From Limnohabitans sp. (GTDB lineage Bacteria > Pseudomonadota > Gammaproteobacteria > Burkholderiales > Burkholderiaceae_C): a DNA stretch of 6,362 nt. How positions within the stretch are numbered: position 1 is the first letter of the stretch; each line of letters starts with the position of its first letter. Both the position numbers and the translations under genes were made by a program. This document shows positions 5,952 to 6,362 of the stretch, piece by piece. The notes under the pieces were generated by a model. It saw only the letters and a list, made by a program, of their open reading frames with translations. It was not told the origin of the DNA and made no database searches. The stretch is from positions 1 through 6,362 of the forward strand of contig JAKFXJ010000309.1 in assembly GCA_021731425.1 (NCBI GenBank), read 5' to 3'.

Positions 5952-6362
5952 TTAAGGCTGCAAATGCAAAGCCAGCACCAGCACCTGAGGTGCCCCCTGT
6001 TCGCGCAGCAACGCAGCCGCCACGGTGGCCGCCCAGCGGGTGCGCACTTGAGTAGCCACCAGCAGCACCGGACCTGCGGGCAGCGAAGCACCTTCAGCCA
6101 GGCGGATGGCCGACTCCAGGTGCGCCACCACGGGCGTGGAGGCGCTCTCATCGGGCGCGGGGCCGCCCTGCCAGCTGAACACATCGTGCAAAGGCAAACG
6201 GCCTTTTTGCGCAATGTGCGCCGCCAATTGCCGGTTGGCCCCCATGTTGGGCGCGGGCAGTGGCACCACACACACGGGTCGCGCAGGCCAGTTTTTGGCC
6301 CAACGACCCAGCGTGGCCACGGCCCCGGCCAGCATTTCAGGCGGCACCTCGCCATGACCTGC
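5952..6362 (-). CDS. C-terminal part of a RecQ-like DNA helicase with phosphoribosyltransferase-like domain (partial)
   Basis: The frame is open to the right edge, so only the last 136 residues are seen, starting AGHGEVPPEML; a GTG at 6347 is internal and not a start. The piece resembles the C-terminal domain found on a group of bacterial RecQ-family ATP-dependent helicases, which looks like a phosphoribosyltransferase fold. Matching parts are a helix ending LGRWAKNWPARPVCVVPLP, the GRLPLHDVFSWQGG segment, and a final strand-helix-strand AGPVLLVATQVRTRWAATV, AALLREQGAPQVLVLAL. In related proteins as I remember them, the equivalent loop has two Asp (LLVDD); here it reads LLVAT, so PRPP chemistry is doubtful. 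The helicase motor would lie beyond the window. It is probably the first visible gene of the minus-strand transcription unit. An isolated ComF-like phosphoribosyltransferase is the main alternative identity. Confidence 0.65.
   Translation of the reverse strand, partial: AGHGEVPPEMLAGAVATLGRWAKNWPARPVCVVPLPAPNMGANRQLAAHIAQKGRLPLHDVFSWQGGPAPDESASTPVVAHLESAIRLAEGASLPAGPVLLVATQVRTRWAATVAAALLREQGAPQVLVLALHLQP

Noticed and set aside
5047..5955. A 302-residue plus-strand open frame opposite the CoA-transferase and the acidic protein
   Set aside because: It has no ribosome-binding site or domain, and it lies antisense to the well-supported CoA-transferase. Its composition is that of a shadow frame.
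1..6362. Signs of a mobile element, defence island, CRISPR array, tRNA or phage genes
   Set aside because: No transposase, integrase, long terminal repeats, spaced direct repeats or tRNA-like fold were seen. Gene content and composition are uniform and look like ordinary chromosome.

Overview
The window is GC-rich chromosomal DNA whose gene content and protein style point to a betaproteobacterium of the order Burkholderiales, most likely Comamonadaceae. The clues are a Bug-type (tripartite tricarboxylate family) periplasmic binding protein with no membrane partners beside it, a CaiB/BaiF class III CoA-transferase, a YbfB/YjiJ-type MFS transporter, and a RecQ-like helicase tail with a phosphoribosyltransferase-like C-terminus. 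The assignment rests on remembered family features and no search was run. Genes are packed tightly and no RNA genes, insertion sequences, CRISPR arrays or phage genes are visible.

Layout. Bases 1-107 are a short upstream region with a possible promoter. A plus-strand pair follows: a secreted NlpC/P60 cell-wall hydrolase (108-659), then a glyoxalase-like (Glyoxalase_3 type) protein (656-1363) that overlaps it by ATGA. An MFS transporter on the minus strand (1360-2535) meets this pair tail to tail, with the two TAA stop codons overlapping. A 192-base divergent intergenic region (2536-2727) separates the transporter from the plus-strand Bug gene (2728-3753) and carries a candidate leader hairpin just before the Bug ribosome-binding site. 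A small stem-loop (3761-3781) lies between the Bug gene and a convergent minus-strand series. In transcription order that series is: the 3' end of a recQ-like gene (entering at the right edge, ending at 5952), an acidic protein of unknown function (5437-5916), the CoA-transferase (4215-5432), and a GLOD5-like VOC protein (3783-4175).

How the genes may work together. The Bug protein should bind a small carboxylate in the periplasm, and the CoA-transferase activates carboxylates as CoA thioesters, so the two could serve one acid-degradation route, with the VOC protein as an accessory enzyme. This is inference: the Bug gene is convergent to the other two, and no further pathway gene is present. 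The hydrolase/glyoxalase pair and the recQ-like/unknown pair look like ordinary housekeeping clusters.

I found no convincing evidence for a new defence, mobile or otherwise undescribed system. The findings below are small, checkable oddities.
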